Positions 51,085 to 59,908 are shown, counted from the stretch's first letter. The stretch is DNA of 64,000 nucleotides from Ramlibacter alkalitolerans (GCF_016722765.1 NZ_JAEQND010000014.1:1-64000), one strand, 5' to 3'. Translations and numbers: made by a program. Notes: generated by a model from the letters alone, not told the origin.

Positions 51085-53214
51085 TCAGAACGTCGTCGTC
51101 AGCGTCACCCGCGCCGAGCGTGGCGCGCCCACGCTGATGTTGTTGTCGCCATCCGCCGTCGGGTAGTACTTGCGGTCCGTGAGGTTCTCCACGTTCAAGG
51201 CCACGCGCGTCTTGCCGCCGCGGAACGTGTAGTACACCGCGGCATCGGCCCGCGTGAACGCCGGCAGCGTCACCGCATTGCTGATCGAGGCGAACGATTC
51301 ACCCTGGTGGATCAGGCCGAGCGCCGCCGCCCAGCCGGCGCCGATGTCATAGCGGTTCCACAGCGACAGCGTGTTCTTCGGCACCAGCGCGATGCGGCGG
51401 CCGGCCGGGATCGCCGCGCCGGTGGGGTCCGTTCCGGTGTTCAGCGCGTTCACCACCTTGGCATCGAGGTGCGCGTAGCCGCCGTACACCTGCCAGCGCG
51501 GCGTGACTTCGCCCTGCAGGCCGATCTCCACGCCCTGCGTGCGCTGCTGGCCGGTCTTGATGAACAGGCCGCTGCCGGACGGATCCCGCGCGCGCACGTC
51601 GTCCTTGTCCAGGCGGAAGGCGGCGGCCGAGAGCGTCAGCCGCGGCAGCAGGTCCCAGCGCGCGCCGATCTCGTAGTTGGTGGACTTCTCCGGTGCGAGG
51701 TCGGCGGTGCCGGTGGCCAGCCCGAGCTGCTCGCCCGAAGGCAGGAAGGCGTAGCTGTAGCTCGCGTAGTAGGTGGAGCGCTCGGTCGGCGTCCAGATCA
51801 GGCCCAGGCGCGGGCTGAACTCGCGGTCGGTGCGCTGCAGGTCGGCCGGCGTGACGGTGGTGCGGCGATCGTCGAAATCGACCTTGAAGAAGTCGTAGCG
51901 CAGGCCGGCCAGCACCTTCCAGGTGCTGGTGAGCGCGATCTGGTCCTGGGCGTAGAGGCCGACGATGTCGGACTTCACGCGGTTGTGCGCATCGGTGCCG
52001 CGGAAATCGAAGTCCGTCGCGGTGGCGATCGGGTTGCTCGCGGGAATGCCGTTGATCGTGCCGACCGTGCTGCCGAACAGGCCGCTGCGGCGCTCGTTGC
52101 GGCTGTCCTGGTGCCCGAGCTCCAGCCCGGCGAGCACGGTGTGCTCCATGCCGCCGGCGCGCAGCTTGGCCGTCACGTCGGTCTGGTTGAAGACGTTGGT
52201 GCGGTCGTTGGCGTTGTTGTAGGCGGTGATGCCCAGCGTGCCGGCCGCATTCACGGCGCTGCCCGGGAACACGTTCTGGTAGAACTTGTCGTACCAGGTG
52301 GCGCGGAAGGTATTGCGCACGAGGACGCCGCCGCCCAGGTCGTGGTCGACGATCGAATAGAGCGCATCGACGGTGCTGCGGGCGTTGCTCTGGTCCGCGT
52401 TGCCGAAGAAGGTGCCGCGGCCGGTGTCGAAGGGCCGGCCGTCGCGCGAGGGGATGCCGCGGTCCGCGGTGCGCTCGTCCTCGGCGTGCTCGAGGCCCAG
52501 CGTGACCGCGGTGGCCGAGCCGGCCGCCCAGGTCACGACGGGGTTGATCGCGGCGCGCCGCAGGTCCACGCCGTGGCGGAAGCTGTCGGCGTGTTCCGCC
52601 ATCGCGTTCAGCCGCCAGGCGAAGGTGTCGCCGGCCTTGTTGCCGATGTCGACGCTGCCTCGCGCCTGGCCGAAGCTGCCGCCGGTGAGGCTCGCTTCCG
52701 CGACGCGCCCGAACACCGGCTTCTTGGTCACGCGGTTGACGACGCCGCCGGCGCCGCCGCGGCCGAACACCATGCCGCCGGGGCCCTTGAGCACCTCGAC
52801 GCGCTCGAGGTTGTAGATGTCGCGGAACACCTGCGCGTCGTCGCGCACGCCGTCGACGAAGAAGTCCGCGGTGGTGCTGTTGCCGCGCAGCACGACCTGG
52901 TCGCGGTTGCCTTCGCCCTGGTGCACGGTGGCGCCGGGCACGTAGCGCAGCACGTCGTCGAGGCCGCGCATCGCCTGGTCCTTCATGAGTTCGGCCGGGA
53001 CGACGGTGACCGAGGCGGGGACCTCCTTGAGCGGCGTGTCGGTCTTCGTGAAGGTGGAGGAGTGGTTGGCGCGATAGCCCTGCACGGGGCCGTCGGCGCG
53101 TTCGGGCTGGGCGTGCACGTCCACCTCGCGCAGGGTGGTTTCGGCGAAGGACAGGGCGGGGAGGGCGGCGAGGACCGCGACGAGGCAAGGCTGCAGCCGG
53201 AAGGCACGCACCAT
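51085..53214 (-). CDS. TonB-dependent siderophore receptor
   Basis: A 709-residue outer membrane receptor. Residues 1-24 are a signal peptide ending LPALSFA, followed by a TonB-box-like TTLREVDV. The plug domain (about 50-160) has VTVVPAELMKDQAM, LRYVPGATVHQGEGNRDQV and VEVLKGPGGMVFGRGGAGGVVNRV. The rest is a 22-strand barrel ending in the aromatic TLTTTF. The plug motifs match ferric-hydroxamate/catecholate receptors (FhuE/FpvA-like); the exact siderophore is not readable. No biosynthetic or permease genes are adjacent. A candidate Fur box lies about 100 bp upstream of the start. Confidence 0.93.
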   Translation of the reverse strand: MVRAFRLQPCLVAVLAALPALSFAETTLREVDVHAQPERADGPVQGYRANHSSTFTKTDTPLKEVPASVTVVPAELMKDQAMRGLDDVLRYVPGATVHQGEGNRDQVVLRGNSTTADFFVDGVRDDAQVFRDIYNLERVEVLKGPGGMVFGRGGAGGVVNRVTKKPVFGRVAEASLTGGSFGQARGSVDIGNKAGDTFAWRLNAMAEHADSFRHGVDLRRAAINPVVTWAAGSATAVTLGLEHAEDERTADRGIPSRDGRPFDTGRGTFFGNADQSNARSTVDALYSIVDHDLGGGVLVRNTFRATWYDKFYQNVFPGSAVNAAGTLGITAYNNANDRTNVFNQTDVTAKLRAGGMEHTVLAGLELGHQDSRNERRSGLFGSTVGTINGIPASNPIATATDFDFRGTDAHNRVKSDIVGLYAQDQIALTSTWKVLAGLRYDFFKVDFDDRRTTVTPADLQRTDREFSPRLGLIWTPTERSTYYASYSYAFLPSGEQLGLATGTADLAPEKSTNYEIGARWDLLPRLTLSAAAFRLDKDDVRARDPSGSGLFIKTGQQRTQGVEIGLQGEVTPRWQVYGGYAHLDAKVVNALNTGTDPTGAAIPAGRRIALVPKNTLSLWNRYDIGAGWAAALGLIHQGESFASISNAVTLPAFTRADAAVYYTFRGGKTRVALNVENLTDRKYYPTADGDNNISVGAPRSARVTLTTTF

Positions 53215-53312
53215 GGGATGGACTCCTGGATGGTTGCGGCTGGCTGGGGGGTCGGAACCGTCTCTGGCTTGCCGGGGATGACGATGAACGAAGGGCGCCA
53301 GTATCGCTCAGA

Positions 53313-53327
53313 TGAGAATAGTTCGCA
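53313..53327. promoter_or_regulatory. Candidate Fur box upstream of the siderophore receptor
   Basis: TGAGAATAGTTCGCA is a dyad (TG.GAA...TTC.CA), close to the TGAGAAT-type half-sites of proteobacterial Fur boxes. It lies 99 bp before the receptor start. The rest of 53215-53479 holds a family B repeat and no recognisable gene. Confidence 0.4.
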
Positions 53328-53386
53328 ACTGGAGCGTGAAGGTTCGTTGCGAGGGGTCGACGGGCGCCTCGAACGCGGGGCGGTCG

Positions 53387-53484
53387 GTAGGCTGGTGGTG
53401 AGCGCGCGCGCAGCGCGCCGCGAACCCCAGCGCTTCGCGCGATCGCTGGGGTTCGCGCGCTGCGCGGCTCACCGCCAGCCTACG
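53387..53484. repeat. Palindromic repeat family B, full copy
   Basis: A 98-bp near-palindrome: GTAGGCTGG at the left end, CCAGCCTAC at the right, with AACCCCAGCGCTTCGCGC and GCGCGATCGCTGGGGTT facing in the centre. The right end runs into the RnfB-like gene and supplies its TAG stop codon (53480-53482). Confidence 0.85.
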
Positions 53485-54142
53485 AAGCGGACCCCTCGCG
53501 CTTCGCGCGCGCCCGCGCCAGCGCCGCCTCGATCACCGCCTTCTTGCGCGCGAGTTCCTCGCCCTGGGCGCCATGCGTCAGCGCCGGCAGGTCGGCCAGC
53601 TTCGCGCGCGCCTTCTCCTCCAGCCGCTGGGCATGCTCGCGCGCCTCGCGGTCCTGGCGCAGCTTGCGCGCCTCGTAGCGCGCGAGGGCCTGGCCGGCTT
53701 CCGCCTGCGACCAGGCCTGCCAGCCGGTGCGATCGCCGCTCGCGTTTTCCAGCGCGATGCAGTCGACCGGGCACACCGGCACGCACAGCTCGCAGCCGGT
53801 GCAACAGGGTTCGATCACGGTGTGCATGCGCTTGTTGCCGCCCAGGATCGCGTCGGTGGGGCAGGCATCGAGGCACAGCGTGCAGCCGATGCACCAGTCC
53901 TCGTCGATGACCGCGACGGTGCGCGGGCCTTCCACGCCGTTGGCGGGATTGAGCGGCAGCAAGGGCCGCCCCGCGATGGCGGCGAGGCGCGCCACGCCTT
54001 CGGCGCCGCCGGGCGGACACTGGTTGACCTCCGCCTCGCCGGCCGCGATGGCCTCGGCGTACCCGGCGCAATCCGGGTAGCCGCAGCGGGTGCACTGCGT
54101 CTGCGGCAGCGCGGCGTGCAGCCGCGCCGCCAGCGGCTTCAC
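53480..54142 (-). CDS. RnfB/RsxB-like ferredoxin protein
   Basis: A 220-residue iron-sulfur protein. Residues 1-45 contain the RnfB-type 4Fe-4S motif (CTRCGYPDCAGYAEAI, CPPGG). Two ferredoxin clusters follow (CIGCTLCLDACPTDAILGG, CTGCELCVPVCPVDCIAL). The C-terminal 90 residues are charged and helical. The N-terminal membrane helix of true RnfB is missing and no other rnf/rsx gene is present, so it is likely a soluble electron carrier. The GTG start at 54142 overlaps the phaZ stop (GTGA). The stop lies within a family B repeat. It may feed electrons to DNA-repair or Fe-S enzymes; unknown. Confidence 0.85.
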   Translation of the reverse strand: MKPLAARLHAALPQTQCTRCGYPDCAGYAEAIAAGEAEVNQCPPGGAEGVARLAAIAGRPLLPLNPANGVEGPRTVAVIDEDWCIGCTLCLDACPTDAILGGNKRMHTVIEPCCTGCELCVPVCPVDCIALENASGDRTGWQAWSQAEAGQALARYEARKLRQDREAREHAQRLEEKARAKLADLPALTHGAQGEELARKKAVIEAALARARAKREGSAS

Positions 54143-55527
54143 TTCGATGCGGCGCGCTTGCGGGACGAAGCGCGCGGGGCGGTCGTGCGCGCCACGTCGC
54201 TGGCGCGGCGCGCGGCGGCCACCGGCGTGCGGCCAGCGGCCTGGCGGGCCGGCACCGGGGCGATGTCGTGGAAGGCGGCGATGAAGTCGCGCACCTGCGG
54301 GTACACCACTTCGCGCCAGCGGCGGCCGCTGAAGATGCCGTAGTGGCCCGCGCCCTTGACCTCCAGGTGCTTCTGGCGCTCCTTGGGCACGTTGTAGCAG
54401 AGGGCGTGCGCGGCCTCGGTCTGGCCGGCGCCGGAGATGTCGTCCAGCTCGCCTTCGATGGTGAAGTGCGCGGTGGTGCGGATGTCCTCGGGGCGCACGC
54501 GTTCCAGTTGGCCTTGCGGGTTGCGCACGTCCCACGTGCCGTCGACCAGGCGGAATTCCTGGAACACCACGCGGATGGTGTCGAGGTAGTAGTCCGCGTC
54601 CATGTCGAGGACGGCGTTGTACTCGTCGTAGAACTGGCGGTGCGCCTCGGCCGACGCATCGTCGCCGGCGATCAGGTGCTTGAAGTAGTCGTAGTGGCTG
54701 GAGAGGTGCCGGTCCGGGTTCATCGCGACGAAGCCGGAGTGCTGCAGGAAGCCCGGATAGACGCGCCGGCCCTCGCCGGGGAAGCCCGGCGGCACGCGGT
54801 AGATCACGTTGACCTCGAACCAGTCGTGGCTCTTGTTCATCGCCAGGTTGTTCACCGCGGTGGGCGACTTGCGGGCGTCGATGGGGCCGCCCATCATGGT
54901 CATCGTCGCCGGCGTGGTTTCGCCGCGCGAGGCCATGAGCGACACGGCGGCGAGCACCGGCACGGTGGGCTGGCAGACGCTGATCACGTGGCAGTTGCCG
55001 TACTGCTGCTGCAGGTGGCGGATGAACTCCTGCACGTAGTTGACGTAGTCGTCGAGGTGGAACTCGCCGGCTTCCAGCGGCACCATGCGGGCGTTGCGCC
55101 AGTCGGTGATGTAGACCTTGTGGTCCCGCAGCATGGAGCGCACGGTGTCGCGCAGCAGCGTGGCGTAGTGGCCGGACAGCGGCGCCACGATCAGCACCGC
55201 CGGCTGGCCGTGCAGCGTCTCCAGCGTGTGCGGGTCGTCCGAGAAGCGCTTGAAGCGGCGCAGCTCGCAGAACGGCTTGTCGATCTCGATGCGTTCCTGG
55301 ATCGCGATCTCGACGCCGTCGACGTCGAGGTTCGTGATGCCGAATTCCGGCTTCTCGTAATCCTTGCCGAGCCGGTACATCAGGTCGAAGCCGGCGGACA
55401 TGCGCTGCGCGAGCGGGTGCTGGCCGAAGGGGGACAGCGGGTTGCTGTACAGCTTGGACGCTGCCAGCGCGAAATCGGCGAAGGGCTCCATGAGCGAGCG
55501 CTGCGCCTCGTAGATCTGGTAGAGCAT
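54139..55527 (-). CDS. phaZ: Intracellular polyhydroxyalkanoate depolymerase
   Basis: A 462-residue alpha/beta hydrolase of the intracellular PHB depolymerase family. It begins MLYQIYEAQRSLMEPF, characteristic of the family, so the ATG at 55527 is preferred over 55548. The nucleophile motif is VCQPTVP with Cys185 replacing the usual Ser, as in Ralstonia PhaZ1. GHYATLLRDTVRSML and a late GAGHYGIFSGRRW (catalytic His) are seen. The extra C-terminal 40 residues are Ala/Arg/Lys-rich and may bind the granule surface. It mobilises stored PHB to 3-hydroxybutyrate. Confidence 0.93.
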   Translation of the reverse strand: MLYQIYEAQRSLMEPFADFALAASKLYSNPLSPFGQHPLAQRMSAGFDLMYRLGKDYEKPEFGITNLDVDGVEIAIQERIEIDKPFCELRRFKRFSDDPHTLETLHGQPAVLIVAPLSGHYATLLRDTVRSMLRDHKVYITDWRNARMVPLEAGEFHLDDYVNYVQEFIRHLQQQYGNCHVISVCQPTVPVLAAVSLMASRGETTPATMTMMGGPIDARKSPTAVNNLAMNKSHDWFEVNVIYRVPPGFPGEGRRVYPGFLQHSGFVAMNPDRHLSSHYDYFKHLIAGDDASAEAHRQFYDEYNAVLDMDADYYLDTIRVVFQEFRLVDGTWDVRNPQGQLERVRPEDIRTTAHFTIEGELDDISGAGQTEAAHALCYNVPKERQKHLEVKGAGHYGIFSGRRWREVVYPQVRDFIAAFHDIAPVPARQAAGRTPVAAARRASDVARTTAPRASSRKRAASK

Positions 55528-55660
55528 GGGGGCTCCGAGTTGTTGCACTGCAATATAACAGCCGGACCGCTAGACTGCCTGACGAAAGCCCAAGGATGAG
55601 TCGATAAGGCCGGCCGTTTGTCAGGCTCGCCCAATTCCCCTGGCGAAAGGAAGGAAATCT

Positions 55661-56551
55661 TTGCATCGACGCAGCTGGATGGCCGCCGCCGCGGCGCTCG
55701 CCGGGGGCTCGCTCCTGCACCGGACCGCCGCCGCCGCGGGGATGGATTCGCTGGCCCGCAGCCCGCGCTTGCCGGTGCTGTTCGTCGGCCACGGCAGCCC
55801 GATGAACGCGATCGAGGACAACGCGTTCCGCCGCGCCTGGCAGGCGCTGGGCGCCGAGTTCGGCCGCACCTGGGCGAAGCCGCAGTTGATCCTGTGCGTG
55901 TCCGCGCACTGGCTCACGCGCGGTTGGTACCTGACCGCCATGGACCAGCCCCGCACGATCCACGACTTCGGCGGCTTCCCGCGGGCGCTGTTCGAGCAGG
56001 AGTACGCCGCTCCCGGGGCGCCCGCTGCCGCGAAGGCGATCGCCGCCGGCATCGGCGAGCCGCGCGTGGGCCTGGACGAACGCGAATGGGGCTTCGACCA
56101 CGGCACCTGGTCGGTGCTCAAGCCGATGTTCCCGGCCGCCGACATCCCGGTGCTGCAACTGAGCCTGGACTACGGGCGCCCACCGGCGGAGAACTTCGCC
56201 CTGGGGCGGCAACTGGCGGCCCTGCGCGAGCGGGGCGTGCTGGTGGTCGGCAGCGGCAACATCGTGCACAACCTGCGCGCCACGCGCCGCGGCGTGCCGG
56301 CCATGCAGGCCTACGACTGGGCCTTCGAATTCGACGGCAAGACAAGGGCGCTGCTGGAAAAGGGCGCGCTGGCGGAATTGGCCGATTTCCAGCAACTGGG
56401 GCAGGTGGCCCAGCTCGCGCATCCCACCCACGACCACTACCTGCCGCTGCTGCATGCCGCCGGCGCGGCGGAGCCCGGCGAGAAGATGCGCTTCTTCAAC
56501 GAAGGCTTCCAGTCGGCCTCGATCTCGATGCGCTCGGTGGTGTGGGGGTGA
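55661..56551 (+). CDS. LigB/YgiD-type class III extradiol dioxygenase family protein with Tat-like leader
   Basis: A 296-residue protein. The N-terminus HRRSWMAAAAALAGGSLL resembles a twin-arginine signal. Metal-binding residues of the 4,5-DOPA dioxygenase family are visible: FVGHGSPMNAI, CVSAHWLTRGW, EWGFDHGTWSVLKPMFP and HPTHDHYLPLL. The start is TTG 55661, following AAGGAAGGAAAT; an ATG at 55679 would remove the RR motif. Family members open catechol rings (for example DOPA to betalamic acid). Export of this family to the periplasm is unusual. Transcribed divergently from phaZ. Confidence 0.85.
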   Translation: MHRRSWMAAAAALAGGSLLHRTAAAAGMDSLARSPRLPVLFVGHGSPMNAIEDNAFRRAWQALGAEFGRTWAKPQLILCVSAHWLTRGWYLTAMDQPRTIHDFGGFPRALFEQEYAAPGAPAAAKAIAAGIGEPRVGLDEREWGFDHGTWSVLKPMFPAADIPVLQLSLDYGRPPAENFALGRQLAALRERGVLVVGSGNIVHNLRATRRGVPAMQAYDWAFEFDGKTRALLEKGALAELADFQQLGQVAQLAHPTHDHYLPLLHAAGAAEPGEKMRFFNEGFQSASISMRSVVWG

Positions 56552-56557
56552 CGGGGC

Positions 56558-58276
56558 TCAGGTCGCCTGCATGACCGACGGCCCGACGGCATGCTGCGAC
56601 AGCGGCGTGTCGCCGGGAATTCCGAGCATCGCACGCGCCACGGCCTCCGCCACCTCGATGCCGTCGACGCCCGCCGACATGATCCCGCCCGCATAGCCGG
56701 CGCCTTCGCCGGCCGGATAGAACCCGCGTACGTTGAGGCTCTGGTACTGGCGGTTGCGCGTGATGCGCAGCGGCGACGAGGTGCGTGTCTCCACGCCGGT
56801 GAGCACGGCGTCGCGCATGGCGAAGCCGGCGATCTGGCGGTCGAAGGCGGGAATCGCTTCGCGGATCGCGTCCAGCACGTAGACCGGCAGGCTCTCGCGC
56901 CCGGGCTGCGCCAGGTCCGTCAGGCGAACGCCCGGCTTGTACGAGGGCAGCACGTTGCCCAGGCCGCGGCTGGCCTGCTTCTTCAGGAAATCCCCCACCA
57001 GCTGGCCCGGCGCCAGGTAGCCGCCTTCGCCCAGCTCGTAGGCGCGCGACTCCCACAGGCGCTGGAAGCGCATGCCGTCGAGCGGACTGACGGGGCCTTC
57101 GGACTGGCCGTCCTGCCGGTAATCCTGCGGCGAGATGCCCACCACGATGCCGGCATTGGCGTTGCGCTCGGCGCGCGAGTACTGGCTCATGCCGTTGGTG
57201 ACGACGCGCTCGGGCTCCGAGGTCGCTGCGACCACGGTGCCGCCCGGGCACATGCAGAAGCTGTAGACGCCGCGGCCGTTCCTCGCGTGGTGCACCAGCT
57301 TGTAGTCGGCCGCCCCGAGGATCGGGTTGCCCGCATTGGGGCCGAAGCGGGCGCGGTCGATCACGCCCTGCGGGTGCTCGATGCGAAAGCCCACCGAGAA
57401 CGGCTTGGCCTCCATGAAGACGCCGCGCTGGTGCAGCATCGTGAAGGTGTCGCGGGCGCTGTGCCCGAGCGCGAAGACGGCATGGTCGGCGCGCAGCTGC
57501 TCGCCGGAGGCGAGCGTCACGCCGCGCAGGTGTCCGCCGTCGCCGTCAGGCTCGATCAGCACGTCGGTCACCTGCTGCCCGAAGCGGATCTCGCCGCCGA
57601 GGGCGACGATCTCGGCGCGCATCTTCTCCACCATGCTCACCAGCCGGAAGGTGCCGATGTGCGGCTTGCTGACGAACAGGATCTCCTCCGGCGCGCCGGC
57701 CTTGACGAACTCCGTCAGCACCTTGCGCGTGAGGTGGCGCGGATCGCTGATCTGGCTCCACAGCTTGCCGTCGCTGAAGGTGCCGGCGCCGCCCTCGCCG
57801 AACTGCACGTTGGAATCCGGGTCCAGCACGCCGCGGCGCCACAGGCCCCAGGTGTCCTTGGTGCGCTGGCGCACCTCCTTGCCGCGTTCCAGCACGATCG
57901 GCCGCAGCCCCATCTGCGCCAGCAGCAGCGCCGCGAACATGCCGCAGGGACCGAAGCCCACGACGAGGGGACGCGGCCGCTCCTGGGCGAAGAAGTCGGC
58001 CGGCGCGTGGCCGACGAAGCGGTAGCGCGTGTCCGGCGCCAGGCGCACGTGCGGGTCGCCCTGTTTCGCCGCCAGCACCGCAGCCTCGTCGCGCAGTTCG
58101 CAGTCCACCGTGTAGATCAGGAGGATCGCGCTCTTCTTGCGGGCGTCCCAGGCGCGCCGGAACACGCTGAAGGAAAGCAGGTCGGCGTCCGCGATCCCGA
58201 GCCGCTGCACGACGGCGGGACGCAGGGCGTCCTCGGCGTGGTCCAGGGGCAGGCGAAGCTCGGTGATTCTCAGCAT
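56558..58276 (-). CDS. FAD-dependent dehydrogenase of the COG2509 family
   Basis: A 572-residue flavoprotein. An N-terminal domain of about 100 residues (RRAWDARKKSAILLIYTVD) precedes a FAD Rossmann fold VVGFGPCGMFAALLLAQMGL at about 105-125. Also seen are QFGEGGAGTFSDGKL, SKPHIGTFRLV, VFALGHSARDTF and the C-terminal FAD loop FYPAGEGAGYAGGIMSAGVDGIEVAEA. The size fits this conserved but uncharacterised group. The physiological substrate is unknown. It follows an intrinsic terminator, so it has its own promoter or is read through. Confidence 0.9.
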   Translation of the reverse strand: MLRITELRLPLDHAEDALRPAVVQRLGIADADLLSFSVFRRAWDARKKSAILLIYTVDCELRDEAAVLAAKQGDPHVRLAPDTRYRFVGHAPADFFAQERPRPLVVGFGPCGMFAALLLAQMGLRPIVLERGKEVRQRTKDTWGLWRRGVLDPDSNVQFGEGGAGTFSDGKLWSQISDPRHLTRKVLTEFVKAGAPEEILFVSKPHIGTFRLVSMVEKMRAEIVALGGEIRFGQQVTDVLIEPDGDGGHLRGVTLASGEQLRADHAVFALGHSARDTFTMLHQRGVFMEAKPFSVGFRIEHPQGVIDRARFGPNAGNPILGAADYKLVHHARNGRGVYSFCMCPGGTVVAATSEPERVVTNGMSQYSRAERNANAGIVVGISPQDYRQDGQSEGPVSPLDGMRFQRLWESRAYELGEGGYLAPGQLVGDFLKKQASRGLGNVLPSYKPGVRLTDLAQPGRESLPVYVLDAIREAIPAFDRQIAGFAMRDAVLTGVETRTSSPLRITRNRQYQSLNVRGFYPAGEGAGYAGGIMSAGVDGIEVAEAVARAMLGIPGDTPLSQHAVGPSVMQAT

Positions 58277-58290
58277 GGTCGTGGCCTGAA

Positions 58291-58315
58291 TGCAAAACGC
58301 CGCCCGGGGGCGGCG
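58291..58315 (-). terminator. Intrinsic terminator after the 56-residue gene
   Basis: On the minus strand, CGCCGCC (58315-58309) pairs with GGCGGCG (58304-58298) around a four-base loop and is followed by TTTT (58297-58294). It ends the small-protein transcript before the FAD dehydrogenase gene. Confidence 0.7.
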
Positions 58316-58334
58316 CGCTGCAGGCGGGAAGGGA

Positions 58335-58505
58335 TCAGCCGCCCTTGTGCGGGCGCTTGCCCGGGTTCTTCTTGCTGCGGGTGTGGGAACCGCGCTCGAG
58401 GCTGACCTTCTGGCCGGTGCCGGTCGGCGTGAAGGTGACGCCCTTGGGGGCGGCGGGACGCGGGGTGGCCTTGCGGTCCGCTTCGGTGGTGATCTTGTTG
58501 CCCAT
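58335..58505 (-). CDS. Small basic protein, 56 residues, unknown function
   Basis: I do not recognise a function. The frame MGNKITTEADRKATPRPA... has GGAG eight bases before the ATG at 58505, a Lys/Arg/Gly-rich C-terminus (SHTRSKKNPGKRPHKGG), no hydrophobic segment, and is followed by a terminator. It looks like an unstructured nucleic-acid-binding or ribosome-associated peptide. An upstream in-frame ATG at 58586 overlaps the neighbouring gene and is less likely. Confidence 0.65.
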   Translation of the reverse strand: MGNKITTEADRKATPRPAAPKGVTFTPTGTGQKVSLERGSHTRSKKNPGKRPHKGG

Positions 58506-58555
58506 GACTGCTCCGTCGGGTTGTCTGGTTGGAGAAAGGAACCCGGGATTATCCC

Positions 58556-59908
58556 TCAGACGGCGGCCGGGCGCGCCGCGAGCCACTGCAGGACCCCTCC
58601 GGCGGCCGAGCGGCCGGTGGCGAAGCAGGCGGTGAGCAGGTAGCCGCCGGTGGGCGCTTCCCAGTCCAGCATCTCGCCGGCGCAGAAGACGCCGGGCAGG
58701 GCGCGCAGCATGCCGTTGGCGTCCAGCGCCTCGAAGCGCACGCCGCCGGCCGTGCTGATCGCCTCGTCCAGGGGGCGCGGGCGGACCAGCGTGATCGGCA
58801 GCGCCTTGAGGGCCTGCGCGAGCTGCGCCGGATCGGCCAGTTGCTGCGGCGTGAGCACCTCATGCAGCAGCGCCATCTTGAGGCCCTGGATGCCGAGCCG
58901 GCTCTTCAGGTGGGTGGAGAGGCTGCGCGGGCCGCGCGGCCGGCTGGTTTCGGCCAGGACCTGTGCGGGCGTGTGCTGCGGCAGGAGATCCACCAGGAGC
59001 GTCGCTTCGCCGTCGCGCGCGATGTGCTCGCGCAGCGGCGCGCTGAAGGCGTAGACCAGGCTGCCTTCGATGCCGGTTTCGGTGACGACGAACTCGCCGG
59101 GGACGTAGGCTGGGGTGACGCCAGGAACCCCAGCGATGCGCGAAGCGCTGGGGTTTCGCTGTCGCTCCACCGCCAGCCTACGAGGATCGCCGACCACGGC
59201 CGCGACGGTCTTCACCGGCTGGCCCGCAAAGCGCTCGCGCAGGTGCGCGCTCCAGCCCTCGCGGCCGGGGGCGGTCGGCGCGACGTCGAAGCCGCAGTTG
59301 GAAGGGCGCAGCGGCGCGATGTCGACGCCGCCCTGTTGCAGGACCGGGACCCAGGCGCCGTCGGAGCCGAGCCGCGACCAGCTCGCGCCGCCGAGGGCCA
59401 GCACGGTCGCCGCGGCGGAGTGCAGCAGTTCGCCCTCCGGGCTGGCGAAGCGCAGGGACCCATCCTCGGTCCAGCCCGTCCAGCGATGCCGCGCATGCAG
59501 CCGCACCCCCAGGCCGCGCAGGCGCTGCAGCCACGCCCGCAGCAGGGGCGCGGCCTTCATGTCCTCGGGGAAAACGCGGCCGGAGGTGCCGACGAAGGTG
59601 GGGATCCCCAGGCCGGCTGCCCATTGGCGCACGGCGGCGCCATCGAAGGCCTCGACGGCCGCCCGCAGCGCTTCGCTGCGCTCGCCGTAGCGCGCCAGCA
59701 GCCGGGGCGTCGGCTCGGAGTGCGTCAGGTTCAGGCCGCCGCGGCCGGCCAGCAGGAACTTGCGGCCGACGGAGGGCATGGCGTCGAACAGGTCGACCTC
59801 GACGCCGCCCTGCGCCAGCACTTCGGCCGCCATGAGGCCGGCCGGACCGCCGCCGACCACGGCGACGCGCCGCGGCGGCACCGAGTCCTTACTGGACGAC
59901 CTTGGCAA
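58556..59908 (-). CDS. BaiN/HI0933-like flavoprotein (TIGR03862 type), with an in-frame repeat insertion
   Basis: A 450-residue FAD protein: VAVVGGGPAGLMAAEVLAQGG near the N-terminus, GRKFLLAGRGGLNLTHSE, ALGGASWSRLGSDG, GEFVVTETGIEGSLVYAFSAPL, and the C-terminal FAD segment GVFCAGEMLDWEAPTGGYLL. The family includes putative NAD(P)H-dependent reductases of unknown substrate. Codons 243-268 (RRLAVERQRNPS...TPAY) come from a family B palindrome inserted at 59105-59182 between GDP and VPGEF. The family normally passes directly into the GEFVVT strand. The insert keeps the frame and lies in a surface loop. The start overlaps the aminotransferase end by 20 bp. Confidence 0.88.
   Translation of the reverse strand: MPRSSSKDSVPPRRVAVVGGGPAGLMAAEVLAQGGVEVDLFDAMPSVGRKFLLAGRGGLNLTHSEPTPRLLARYGERSEALRAAVEAFDGAAVRQWAAGLGIPTFVGTSGRVFPEDMKAAPLLRAWLQRLRGLGVRLHARHRWTGWTEDGSLRFASPEGELLHSAAATVLALGGASWSRLGSDGAWVPVLQQGGVDIAPLRPSNCGFDVAPTAPGREGWSAHLRERFAGQPVKTVAAVVGDPRRLAVERQRNPSASRIAGVPGVTPAYVPGEFVVTETGIEGSLVYAFSAPLREHIARDGEATLLVDLLPQHTPAQVLAETSRPRGPRSLSTHLKSRLGIQGLKMALLHEVLTPQQLADPAQLAQALKALPITLVRPRPLDEAISTAGGVRFEALDANGMLRALPGVFCAGEMLDWEAPTGGYLLTACFATGRSAAGGVLQWLAARPAAV
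59105..59182. repeat. Family B palindromic repeat inside a coding sequence
   Basis: The 78-bp segment starts GTAGGCTGG and ends CCAGCCTACG, with AACCCCAGCGATGCGCGAAG and CGCTGGGGTTTC facing in its centre. These are the same ends and core as the intergenic copy at 53387-53484. The length is 26 codons exactly, so the flavoprotein frame is kept. Confidence 0.85.
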
